Below, one piece after another: positions 8,039 to 16,092 of a stretch of DNA of 50,031 nucleotides (position 1 is its first letter; each line of letters opens with the position of its first letter). The position numbers and the translations under genes were made by a program. The stretch comes from Phytoactinopolyspora limicola. Its GTDB lineage: Bacteria; Actinomycetota; Actinomycetes; Jiangellales; Jiangellaceae. The notes beneath the pieces were generated by a model that ran no database searches, had not been told where the DNA came from, and saw only the letters and a list, made by a program, of their open reading frames with translations. The DNA is taken from NCBI RefSeq assembly GCF_011320225.1, contig NZ_JAAOEN010000027.1:1-50031 (forward strand), written 5' to 3'.

Positions 8039-11000
8039 TTAGTCAACGCTCCGATCCGCCGCAGCCAGTTTGGTACGACGACGCGTTGTGCCAGCCACCG
8101 TCAGACCACCAGCCACGAGGACAAGACCGGCCACAAGCAGCCACAACGAGAAGCCAGCACCGGTGTCGGCCAGGTCGTCACCTGGGTCCCGCGGATCCCG
8201 GTCGTCCGGGTCCGGATCCGGGTCCGGGTCCGGATCGCTCGGGTCGTCCGGCGGGTCGACCGGCTCGCAGGCGTCGGCGTCGAGCTCGTGCCCGTTGTGG
8301 TCAAGCAGACCCACATTGAGCAGACCCGATCGGGTGCCGTCGCCAGGCTCGTCCACACACTGCGCGGACTCCACCGTGAGCGTGTCGCCGTCCAGCGTGA
8401 ACAGCACACCCACTTCGTACGTGTGGGTCGCACCGGCCGCAATGGACACCTCCTCGGTCAAGGCGTTCTCCGCTGCGTCCGGCTCGTTGCCTTGTCCGGT
8501 GAACGAGTCGAGCACCTCGATGTCACCAGGTGCGGTGTTGGACGCCCGCACGTCGAGGATCTCGATGCCCTCACCGAACCGGAACTGGTCGTACAGCACG
8601 TACTCCCCGCCGGCACCGCCGTCGTTGGTCACCTCGAGCTCGTAGGTGATCACGTGCCGGTCGCTGTTGATCCGCTCCGGCCCGTCGACGACGGTTTTGT
8701 CCAGCTCGATCGACGGCAGGTCAGCACAGTCGGTGTCGACGAGTTCGTCGCCGCCTTCCGTGTACAGGGTGGCGACGTTGTTCAGACCGCCGTTCTCGAA
8801 GTTGCCGCCCTTCTCGTCCTGGCACAGCGCCTGCGAGTTGCCGTCCTCGTCGACCGCGAACGACGGCGGCACGTCGGCCACGACCCGCACCGTATATACG
8901 TGCGGCGCGTAGCCGTCGTCGTTCATGCCGGCCAGGGCGACGTCCTCGGCGATGACCAGCTGGTCGACACCGTCCCAGTCGTCGCGGACCGCGACACCGT
9001 CCGGCGCGGAGACGACGGCGGCCTCGGCCACCTCGACACCCTCGCCGTAGAGCAGTTCATCCTCGAGGTCGTAGACGGTCGCACCCGGCAGCAGGTTGCG
9101 CACCACGATGTCGTAGTGCACCTCCCACTGGCCGTCGCCGATCGGCTGTGCCGAGACCAGGTTCTTCTCCAGGTCCGGCTGGCCGAGCGACACACACACC
9201 TCGTCGGTGTCGGTGAGGTCGTTGTGCTCCAGGCCGGTGCTGTTGGCCAGGCCGCCGTACTCACCCGAACCCGGCGGCGGGCAGGTCATCGACTCCTCGG
9301 TCAGGGTGTCCTGGTCGAGAGAGAAGACCACCTCCACCTGATAGAGGTGTTCTCCACCAGCCTCCAGCGGCACGTCCACGGCGATGACGTTGACCGGGTC
9401 GCCCTCGGGCCCGCGACCGGTCCACGTGTCCAGCACGTCGGCCACGTCCGGCGCGGTGATCACCTCGGACTCTTCCACCACGATGCCGTCGCCGTAACGA
9501 AGCTGATCGGTGACGGTGTATTCGCCGTCGGCCGAGCCGTCGTTCGTCGCGACGATGTCGTAGGTGATGGTCCAGGTGCCGTCACCGTTGCTCACCGGTC
9601 CGTCGCTGATGGTCTTGTCGATGGTGAACGACGGCAGCTCAGCGCAAGCGTCGTCCTCCTCGACCAGGCCAGCTTCGTCGGTCAGCGTCGAGCCGTTGTT
9701 GAACGCGGTGTTCACCGACGGATCACCAACCGCCGCGGAGCAGCTGGTCGGGTCGTTACCGTCCTCGTCCAACTCGAATGACAACGGCACATCGGCGATG
9801 ACGGTCAGCACGTACTCGTGTGGTGCGTAGCCGTCGTCGGCGGTGCCCAGCAGCGGCACCTCTTCGGCGATCCGCAGCTGATCCTCACCATCCCAGGCCG
9901 GGTCGTACAGAACCACCCCGTCCGGAGCTGACGTGACGTCGGCGGAGACGATGTCCACCTGATCGGTGAAGCGCAGCTCGTCGTCGAGGTCGTACCAGGT
10001 GGCCGCGACCCCCTTGTTGAACACCTCGATGCCGTAGACAACCTCCCACCGGCCATTGCCGATCGGGGTGGCCGAGATCAGCGACTTCTCGTGAGACGGC
10101 TGGCCGACCTCACGGCACTCGTCGTCGAAGTCGGGGTAGCCGTTGAACGACGAGTTGGCGTCGTTGTACAGGCCGGTGCCGTCTTCTTCACCATCGACGA
10201 GTGTGCAGTCGGACGGGTCGGGACCTTCCGGCGGATGCGGCAGGTCGATCGTGAACCGCACCGCCACGGTGTACTGATGGGATTCGCCACCGTCGATCGG
10301 CACATCTTCGACGATGAGCGTGTCGGCCAGACCGTCGAACTCACCGCGGGTGGTGATGTCGCCCGGATCCGTGTTCTCGGCGACGACGGAACCGTCGATG
10401 ATGTCGATACCGCTGCCGAAGCGCAGCCGGTCTTCCAGGTCGTACTCCGTCGGCACGTCGGTCTCGTTGGTGACGGTCAGACCGTAGACGATCTCCCAGA
10501 CGCCGGGCAGGTTCTCCCGGTCGACGACGTACGGCTCGACCTCGACGGTCTTGTCGAGGGTGACCAGCGGCAGTTCGCTGCACTCGGCGTCCACCAGGTC
10601 GTCATAGTTCTCCGGCGACATGGTGGCGACGTTGAACAGTCCGGTCGTGTTCTCAGTACCCGGTCCGGCATCCGGCACACAGGACAGCTGGTCCAGGTCG
10701 ACCAGCGCCTCACCCGTTTCCGGGTCCGCGTTCAAGGCGACTGTCACGGTCAACGTATAGACATGCTCGGTGCCGTTGTCCTCGGTCGACTGTGCGTCGA
10801 TGGCGACGTAGTCGGTGACCACCCGCTGGTCGTCGACGCCGTCCCAGTCCGCGTTCAGCAGCCCGTCGGCCTCCGGCGGTCCGGAGACCACCTCGGTGCC
10901 GACGATCTCGATGCCTTCGCCGTAGCCGGTCAGGTCATCGGTGAGCAGGTACGAACCGTCGATCATCCCGGTGTTCTCGGCGACCAGTTCGTACGTGATG

Positions 11001-13477
11001 GTCCAGGTGCCGTCCTTGTCCGGCGACTGGATCGGGCCTTCCACCATCCGTTTGTCGAACTCGTAGCTGATCTGCGAGTACCCGAAGTCGATCGTGTGGT
11101 CGTTCTCGCCCGGCCCGCCGGTAGTGACCAACGCGAACGGGAACGGATCGGTGGAACCTTCGGGAACGATCCCGTTCGAGTCGTTCTCCTCCGGGTTCAC
11201 ACTGTCCTCGTCACCGGTGTGTGGCACGGTCGGGTACCACCGGTACAGCGGACCGCCCTCGGCGTAGTCGTCCGGGTTGTCGATGCCGACCTCGTAGTCG
11301 GTGTTCGTGCGCAACTGGTAGTCCTCGTCGAACGAGGAGAAGTAGTACTCGCCCTTCTCGTCGGTCAGCGTGGTGTTCACCAGTGTCCGGTTGCCGTCTC
11401 CGTCGACCTCGTAGAGGTTGACCGTGGCGCCTTGCACCGGGTCCTCGTCCGGATCCTGGATACCGTCGTTGTTGACGTCGTACCAGACGTAGTTGCCGAT
11501 CTCGATCGGTGCCGCCGATGCGAGCACCGAAGCCGAGCCCAGACCGTTGCCCTTCGCGGTGACCACGTTGCCGACGGTCCGGCGGATCATCGCACCGTTG
11601 CCCGAGTAGGCAGCACCGGTCTCCTGATAGAGCCGGTACGTACCTTCCTGGAGGCCGCCGTGAACGACGTGAACCCCGGTCGTCATGACGCCGTCGTCGC
11701 GGCTCGGGTTGATCACGATCGAACCCGTCGACTCGTTGTCCTGGTTAGCCACACCGAAGCCGGTGTTGAAGTAGCGCAGGCCGCCGGGACCCATGTGGCC
11801 GAGCTGGGCGCCCTGTCCGGTGACCCCCTTGTGTACACCGTTGTTCTCCAGGGTGAAGGTCCCATCACCGTTGGGTGCGGCGATGAAGACATCACCTTCG
11901 GACCGGACCGACGTGGTGCGGTTGTCGCCGTCATCCGGGTCACCCGACAGGAACGTCGTCGCCCCCATAACGTCACCGGTGAGGTCCCGGATGGGGATGA
12001 TGAGATCGCCGTGCAGCACCTTGACCCCGGCCACCACGGGCTGGTTGAGGCGCGCAGCGGTGCCGTTTCCACCAGGCTGGTGGTAGTGCGTGCTCTGCGT
12101 CGCCCACGGCTCGAACGTTGGCCTGAAGCCGCTTCGCGCGAAGTCGAGGGGGAAGTCCAGAACCTGCGTCAACGAGCCCGGAGCATCCGCGTCGAAGCTG
12201 TAGACGTAACCATGGAGGTCACTGACCTGCCGGCTGGTTTCGGCCGTGTCGGTAGCACTGATGTACATGGTTCCGGTCAGCGCGTCGGCGCCGACACCGT
12301 AAGGCCGGATGTCGCCGGTGAAGACGTCGTCGAAGAAGAACTCGTCCACCGCGACGGGCGCGACGCTCGGGTCACTGCCAGTGTCTATCCGGATCAGCGA
12401 GCGGTTGTGGAGGTTGACGGCGAACAGGTAGCGCTCATCCGGGCTCATGGCGATCTCGCCGATCCCGGCCCGGCCAACCTTGTTCCACGCCTGTGCGTCC
12501 CGGAGCCACTCGTAGGCGGGATTCTCGGGCTCGACGCTCGGCCGGAACCCGTTGGGGTCTCCGGCCGGGGCATCTGGGTCCGGACCACCGAGATCAATAC
12601 CGTGGTCGGCCAGGTCCACGTATACCTCAGCCGAGGCCGTCGGTGCCGACCAGTCGGCGCCGTCCGGCGTCACCCGGTAGATACCGCCGATCCCCGCGGG
12701 CCCGAAGGCCGAGTGACGCCGCATGTATGCCGCGGTGAAGACAGTGGGAACCCCACCAACCTCGTCCGCCCGGGTCATCGCCGAGCCGTTCGTCGCTCCG
12801 ATCTCGCTGAACTGAACTCGACCAGTCTGCGGTACCGGTGTGGTCTGGTTAGGGCTCTCGGCATCCCACCAGATAACGCCGGAGGCGGCAGCGTCGGCGT
12901 TCGGACCATCGCTGGTGGCGTAATGGACGATCGGGATATACACCTGCGGGTTGGCATCGACGAACGCGGTGGGCACGTGAAAGGAGAAATCCACGCCATC
13001 CACGTCGCCACCGCTGACGTCGACGAACTGAACCGTAGTGCCGTTTGCGGTGCCGTCACCGCGGCCCACCACAGTGTCGCGCCACTCGGCCCACTCCGGT
13101 GCATCCGGCACATTGGCTTCGACCCGCCATTGTTCAGCGTCACTGGTCACCGGCAACGTGTATGTGCCGTCCGCGCCGGTGGTCACCGGGCCCGCGACGT
13201 TTCCGTCGCCGTCATAGGCGTAGACCTCGACTCCGGCCAGCCCGGACTCGTACGAGTCGAACATGCCGTTGGAGTCGTAATCTTGCCAGATCGTGCCCGA
13301 GATCTCGTCGCCCTCCGCAGCCGTGGCGGCCGGCGCCGAAACAGTGCCTACCAGCACTGAACCGGCGAGGGCAACAGCGCATAGCCCGGCTGCCCCCTTT
13401 CGCGTCGCGCTCTCACGCTTGGGAGCCCGACGACGGTCACCACCCCAGCCCGAGCCTCTTTGACCTTGTGGTCTCAC
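8039..13477 (-). CDS. Giant LADTG-anchored surface protein with SdrD-B and six DUF11-type repeats
   Basis: 1812 residues. The start is GTG 13477, with GAAGGG (13490-13485) 7 nt upstream. The signal peptide ends near residue 54 (ATAA/EG). An SdrD-B-like domain (about 57-167, GTIWQDYDSNG) is followed by about 490 residues resembling a secreted propeller region. A second SdrD-B domain runs from about 657 to 799 (NYVWYDVNNDGIQDPDEDP). Six DUF11-type repeats of about 150-160 residues begin near 802, 972, 1126, 1283, 1433 and 1589. Repeats 3 and 5 form one subtype (EKxLxSAxPIG, DDGYAPH); 1, 4 and 6 are closer to each other. A Pro/Asp wall-spanning linker (about 1736-1765) leads to LADTG (about 1768-1772), a hydrophobic segment and TRRR. 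This is a classic sortase-substrate layout with LADTG instead of LPXTG. Probable stalk-like adhesin, with repeats that may hold Ca2+ or isopeptide bonds. Confidence 0.93.
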   Translation of the reverse strand: MRPQGQRGSGWGGDRRRAPKRESATRKGAAGLCAVALAGSVLVGTVSAPAATAAEGDEISGTIWQDYDSNGMFDSYESGLAGVEVYAYDGDGNVAGPVTTGADGTYTLPVTSDAEQWRVEANVPDAPEWAEWRDTVVGRGDGTANGTTVQFVDVSGGDVDGVDFSFHVPTAFVDANPQVYIPIVHYATSDGPNADAAASGVIWWDAESPNQTTPVPQTGRVQFSEIGATNGSAMTRADEVGGVPTVFTAAYMRRHSAFGPAGIGGIYRVTPDGADWSAPTASAEVYVDLADHGIDLGGPDPDAPAGDPNGFRPSVEPENPAYEWLRDAQAWNKVGRAGIGEIAMSPDERYLFAVNLHNRSLIRIDTGSDPSVAPVAVDEFFFDDVFTGDIRPYGVGADALTGTMYISATDTAETSRQVSDLHGYVYSFDADAPGSLTQVLDFPLDFARSGFRPTFEPWATQSTHYHQPGGNGTAARLNQPVVAGVKVLHGDLIIPIRDLTGDVMGATTFLSGDPDDGDNRTTSVRSEGDVFIAAPNGDGTFTLENNGVHKGVTGQGAQLGHMGPGGLRYFNTGFGVANQDNESTGSIVINPSRDDGVMTTGVHVVHGGLQEGTYRLYQETGAAYSGNGAMIRRTVGNVVTAKGNGLGSASVLASAAPIEIGNYVWYDVNNDGIQDPDEDPVQGATVNLYEVDGDGNRTLVNTTLTDEKGEYYFSSFDEDYQLRTNTDYEVGIDNPDDYAEGGPLYRWYPTVPHTGDEDSVNPEENDSNGIVPEGSTDPFPFALVTTGGPGENDHTIDFGYSQISYEFDKRMVEGPIQSPDKDGTWTITYELVAENTGMIDGSYLLTDDLTGYGEGIEIVGTEVVSGPPEADGLLNADWDGVDDQRVVTDYVAIDAQSTEDNGTEHVYTLTVTVALNADPETGEALVDLDQLSCVPDAGPGTENTTGLFNVATMSPENYDDLVDAECSELPLVTLDKTVEVEPYVVDRENLPGVWEIVYGLTVTNETDVPTEYDLEDRLRFGSGIDIIDGSVVAENTDPGDITTRGEFDGLADTLIVEDVPIDGGESHQYTVAVRFTIDLPHPPEGPDPSDCTLVDGEEDGTGLYNDANSSFNGYPDFDDECREVGQPSHEKSLISATPIGNGRWEVVYGIEVFNKGVAATWYDLDDELRFTDQVDIVSADVTSAPDGVVLYDPAWDGEDQLRIAEEVPLLGTADDGYAPHEYVLTVIADVPLSFELDEDGNDPTSCSAAVGDPSVNTAFNNGSTLTDEAGLVEEDDACAELPSFTIDKTISDGPVSNGDGTWTITYDIVATNDGSADGEYTVTDQLRYGDGIVVEESEVITAPDVADVLDTWTGRGPEGDPVNVIAVDVPLEAGGEHLYQVEVVFSLDQDTLTEESMTCPPPGSGEYGGLANSTGLEHNDLTDTDEVCVSLGQPDLEKNLVSAQPIGDGQWEVHYDIVVRNLLPGATVYDLEDELLYGEGVEVAEAAVVSAPDGVAVRDDWDGVDQLVIAEDVALAGMNDDGYAPHVYTVRVVADVPPSFAVDEDGNSQALCQDEKGGNFENGGLNNVATLYTEGGDELVDTDCADLPSIELDKTVVDGPERINSDRHVITYELEVTNDGGAGGEYVLYDQFRFGEGIEILDVRASNTAPGDIEVLDSFTGQGNEPDAAENALTEEVSIAAGATHTYEVGVLFTLDGDTLTVESAQCVDEPGDGTRSGLLNVGLLDHNGHELDADACEPVDPPDDPSDPDPDPDPDPDDRDPRDPGDDLADTGAGFSLWLLVAGLVLVAGGLTVAGTTRRRTKLAAADRSVD

Positions 13478-13687
13478 TGAATAGCCCTTCTGTTGATCCG
13501 CGACTTAAGCCGCCCCCCAATGAGCCATACGGTGTACTCCGCGTGGCGGTAGATACATCCGTGCCTCAAGCCAGAAGAGTCATCAACACACAGATCAGCA
13601 CGCGATGTGATGTAGATCTCATTTTCAAAGGTTTGAAGACAGCGACAGCAACATGTGCAGGGACGACGTAGCGGGCGGAGTTGTGCA

Positions 13688-13693
13688 TACACT
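13688..13693 (+). promoter_or_regulatory. Candidate -10 box for a leaderless transcript of the beta-helix lipoprotein gene
   Basis: TACACT fits the actinobacterial TANNNT -10 pattern. It lies 8 nt before the ATG at 13702, which has no usable ribosome site, so transcription may start at or beside the ATG. No clear -35 is seen. Confidence 0.35.
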
Positions 13694-13701
13694 CGGCGAC
13701 C

Positions 13702-15081
13702 ATGGGGAAGAGCGGAGCGGCCGACCCGCTAGCGCAGCTAGGTCGGCTAGGTGTGGTGATCGCTGCGGCGACGGCGCTGCTCATGGCGGCATGCGGATCG
13801 GCTGGAAGCGACGACGATGATCCGAGCACAACGGCACCGAGCACCACACCGGCAGCCGGTGCCGACCTGGTACGGGTGCCGGACGATGCACCCACCATCG
13901 GCGCCGCGGTCGAGCAGGTAAACAACGGCGGACTGGTGCTCGTCGCCCCGGGGACGTATCCGGAGGAGGTGACCATCAACAAGTCGGACGTCACCCTTCG
14001 CGGCGAGGACCGCAACGGCACCATCATCGACGGCGAGGGCTCCCGCTCGTTCGGGGTGTTCGTCTCCGCCGACGGCGTCCGGATCGAGAATCTGACGGTG
14101 CACTCCACGCTGTTCTACGGCGTCTTGGTTACCGGGATGCACGACGAGAACGGTCCGCTGGCGCACGGCGGCCCCGGATATACCGAACTCAACCCAGAAC
14201 AATTCCCGCCGGTAGAGCGGTTCGCCATCAACCACGTCACCGCCTACAACAACGGCCTGTACGGCATCTATGCGTTCAACGCCCGGCACGGCACCATCAC
14301 CGACTCATACGCCTCCGGCTCCGCCGACTCGGGTTTCTACGTCGGCCAGTGCGAGGAATGCGACATCCTCGTCACCGCCAACGTCGCCGAACGCAACGCT
14401 GTCGGGTTCGAGAACGCCAACGCCTCCGATTCGGTGATGGTCGCCGGCAACCGCTTCTCCGGCAACCGGATCGGCCTGACCCTCCTGTCCAGCTACCAGG
14501 AGGCGTTTACGCCGCAGCGCGAGAACCTCGTTGTCGGCAACCTCATCATGGACAATACGAGCGCCGACTCACCTGCACATGCCCACGGCGGATTCGGGTT
14601 GGGTGTTGCCATCAGCGGTGGACAACGCAACGACATCGTCGCCAACCACATCGCCGGCCACCCGAGTGCTGGCGTCGTCCTCAGCAACGCCGAAGACATT
14701 CCGGCGCTGGACAACCAGTTCCGCGAAAACGTGTTCGGCGACAACGGCGTCGACGTCGCCGACACATCAGCCACCCGCGCCCCCACCGCCGGTACATGTT
14801 TCGAGACTGACGGGGCGGCAACGTCGTCGCCAACCACATTGCTCGACGGCCCCTGCCCGGGTGGTGCTGGCCCGGCATCGCCGGACCCTGGTGCGGTTCC
14901 CGAGGTGATCACACCGCCCGGTATCAGTTTCCTCGACGTGCCCGCACCCCCGGATCAACCGAACCTGGCCGACGTCGAGGCGATCCCGGACCCCCTACCG
15001 GCAACGGTCGAGCTGCCGGATCCCGCCGACTTCGCGGTTCCGGACACCACCCTGCTGTCCGACCGCGCGGGGACCCCGTGA
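13702..15081 (+). CDS. Right-handed beta-helix lipoprotein
   Basis: 459 residues from ATG 13702; a TTG at 13681 would add seven residues. The signal ends in a lipobox, LLMAAC, with Cys31 as the lipidation site. After a Ser/Thr/Asp linker, residues about 60-360 form parallel beta-helix (NosD/pectate-lyase-like) repeats with many Asn, Gly and Val ladders, such as VRIENLTVHST, ITDSYASGSADSGFYVG and VMVAGNRFSGN. The C-terminal 100 residues are Pro-rich and probably span the wall. Such proteins bind or cleave polysaccharides, but I see no defined catalytic triad, so lyase activity is not claimed. Its stop overlaps the next lipoprotein start by 4 bp, so the two are translationally coupled. Proximity to the glycosyltransferase and adhesins suggests a surface-glycan role. 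Confidence 0.88.
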   Translation: MGKSGAADPLAQLGRLGVVIAAATALLMAACGSAGSDDDDPSTTAPSTTPAAGADLVRVPDDAPTIGAAVEQVNNGGLVLVAPGTYPEEVTINKSDVTLRGEDRNGTIIDGEGSRSFGVFVSADGVRIENLTVHSTLFYGVLVTGMHDENGPLAHGGPGYTELNPEQFPPVERFAINHVTAYNNGLYGIYAFNARHGTITDSYASGSADSGFYVGQCEECDILVTANVAERNAVGFENANASDSVMVAGNRFSGNRIGLTLLSSYQEAFTPQRENLVVGNLIMDNTSADSPAHAHGGFGLGVAISGGQRNDIVANHIAGHPSAGVVLSNAEDIPALDNQFRENVFGDNGVDVADTSATRAPTAGTCFETDGAATSSPTTLLDGPCPGGAGPASPDPGAVPEVITPPGISFLDVPAPPDQPNLADVEAIPDPLPATVELPDPADFAVPDTTLLSDRAGTP

Positions 15082-15884
15082 GGCGCCGGGGCCGTCGCCC
15101 ATTGGTGGCCACCTCCGTGGCCGTCGGCATCGCCTTAGTGGCCGCCGGCTGCGGCGGTTCGGACGAGGAGCCCGACGGCTCGGCGCCGGCTCCCACCACC
15201 ACCGAGGCCGCCGATGTTCGACCACTCACCACCGACGAAGCCCAACGCCTGGCCATGATGCGCTTCTCCAACTACACCGCCGGGGTCCGGTCGGTCCAGT
15301 TCGAGCTACGTGACTCCGGCCAGACGTACCGGGTGGACGGATGGGTCGACTTCGCCGCCGCGCTTGGTTACGCCCACGTCTGGGAGGGCTTAGACGGCGA
15401 GCCACCCACACTCGTCGCCTGGACCAAGATCGGCATCAGCTCGCATGATCCGGTCGACGGCGCTGATCGTCCACCACTTCCCCCGCCGAACACCAATGGC
15501 GACGCTACCGCCTGGACGTCGTCGGAACTCGCCCCTGACGCGTCCCGGCTCCACGCCGCGCTGGCCACCATCCTCTTGGCGGGTCACGATCGCCCGGACA
15601 ACCCCGTGTTGCTTCAACAGACCGATGCGCGGTGGTCCCATTCCGACACCGTGGATGGCACGCCGGTGGACGTCTTGTTCGGCCCAACGTCCGACGAACC
15701 CTACGATGCCGCTACGTCGAGCACGGCTGGAGACGGCAGCGACGCTACCGTGCGCTACTGGATCGACGGCGAGAGCCTGCTGCGGCGGATGGAGTTACGC
15801 CTCGGTGGAGCAGGCGAGTGGACCGCCATCGACTTCGACGAGGCGGATGTCGACTTCGCCCGCCATTTCCTCCCCGCCGCCTAG
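15078..15884 (+). CDS. Lipoprotein, possible LppX/LprG-like fold
   Basis: 268 residues. The GTG start at 15078 overlaps the upstream stop as GTGA. The basic N-terminus MRRRGRRP, hydrophobic core and lipobox VAAGC (Cys25) mark a lipid-anchored exported protein; a Thr/Pro/Glu linker follows. The body contains DSGQTYRVDGWVDFAAALGYAHV, a tryptophan-rich pattern ending in a short RYWIDGESLLRRMELRL segment. This resembles actinobacterial lipoproteins of the LppX/LprG/LolA-like fold, which carry hydrophobic cargo between membrane and wall, but the match is by pattern only. No catalytic motif is visible. It forms a two-gene unit with the beta-helix lipoprotein. Confidence 0.8.
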   Translation: MRRRGRRPLVATSVAVGIALVAAGCGGSDEEPDGSAPAPTTTEAADVRPLTTDEAQRLAMMRFSNYTAGVRSVQFELRDSGQTYRVDGWVDFAAALGYAHVWEGLDGEPPTLVAWTKIGISSHDPVDGADRPPLPPPNTNGDATAWTSSELAPDASRLHAALATILLAGHDRPDNPVLLQQTDARWSHSDTVDGTPVDVLFGPTSDEPYDAATSSTAGDGSDATVRYWIDGESLLRRMELRLGGAGEWTAIDFDEADVDFARHFLPAA

Positions 15885-16092
15885 TGTCGCGGGGTGTCGC
15901 CCGGCTACGAGTTTCGCAAGACGGTCAATCCGTATCGGCGTGTGACCCGCCGGTGAGGGTCGCCTGCGGCGTGAAACCACCTCCACGGTACGCTGATCAT
16001 GGGTGTAGGGCTGCTGAGACGTCCCCTCCTCGTCGGTATCGCACAGACTTCGACCAGGTCAGGGACCACAAGCAGTTGGCCAGGGAGGACAC

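Noticed and set aside
8033-9781. 582-codon + strand ORF
   Set aside because: Same antisense shadow of the DUF11 repeats; no recognisable motif.
10091-13360. 1089-codon + strand ORF opposite the giant surface gene
   Set aside because: Antisense shadow: Val/Arg/Asp-rich sequence without domain pattern or ribosome site; produced by GC-rich third positions of the real minus-strand gene.
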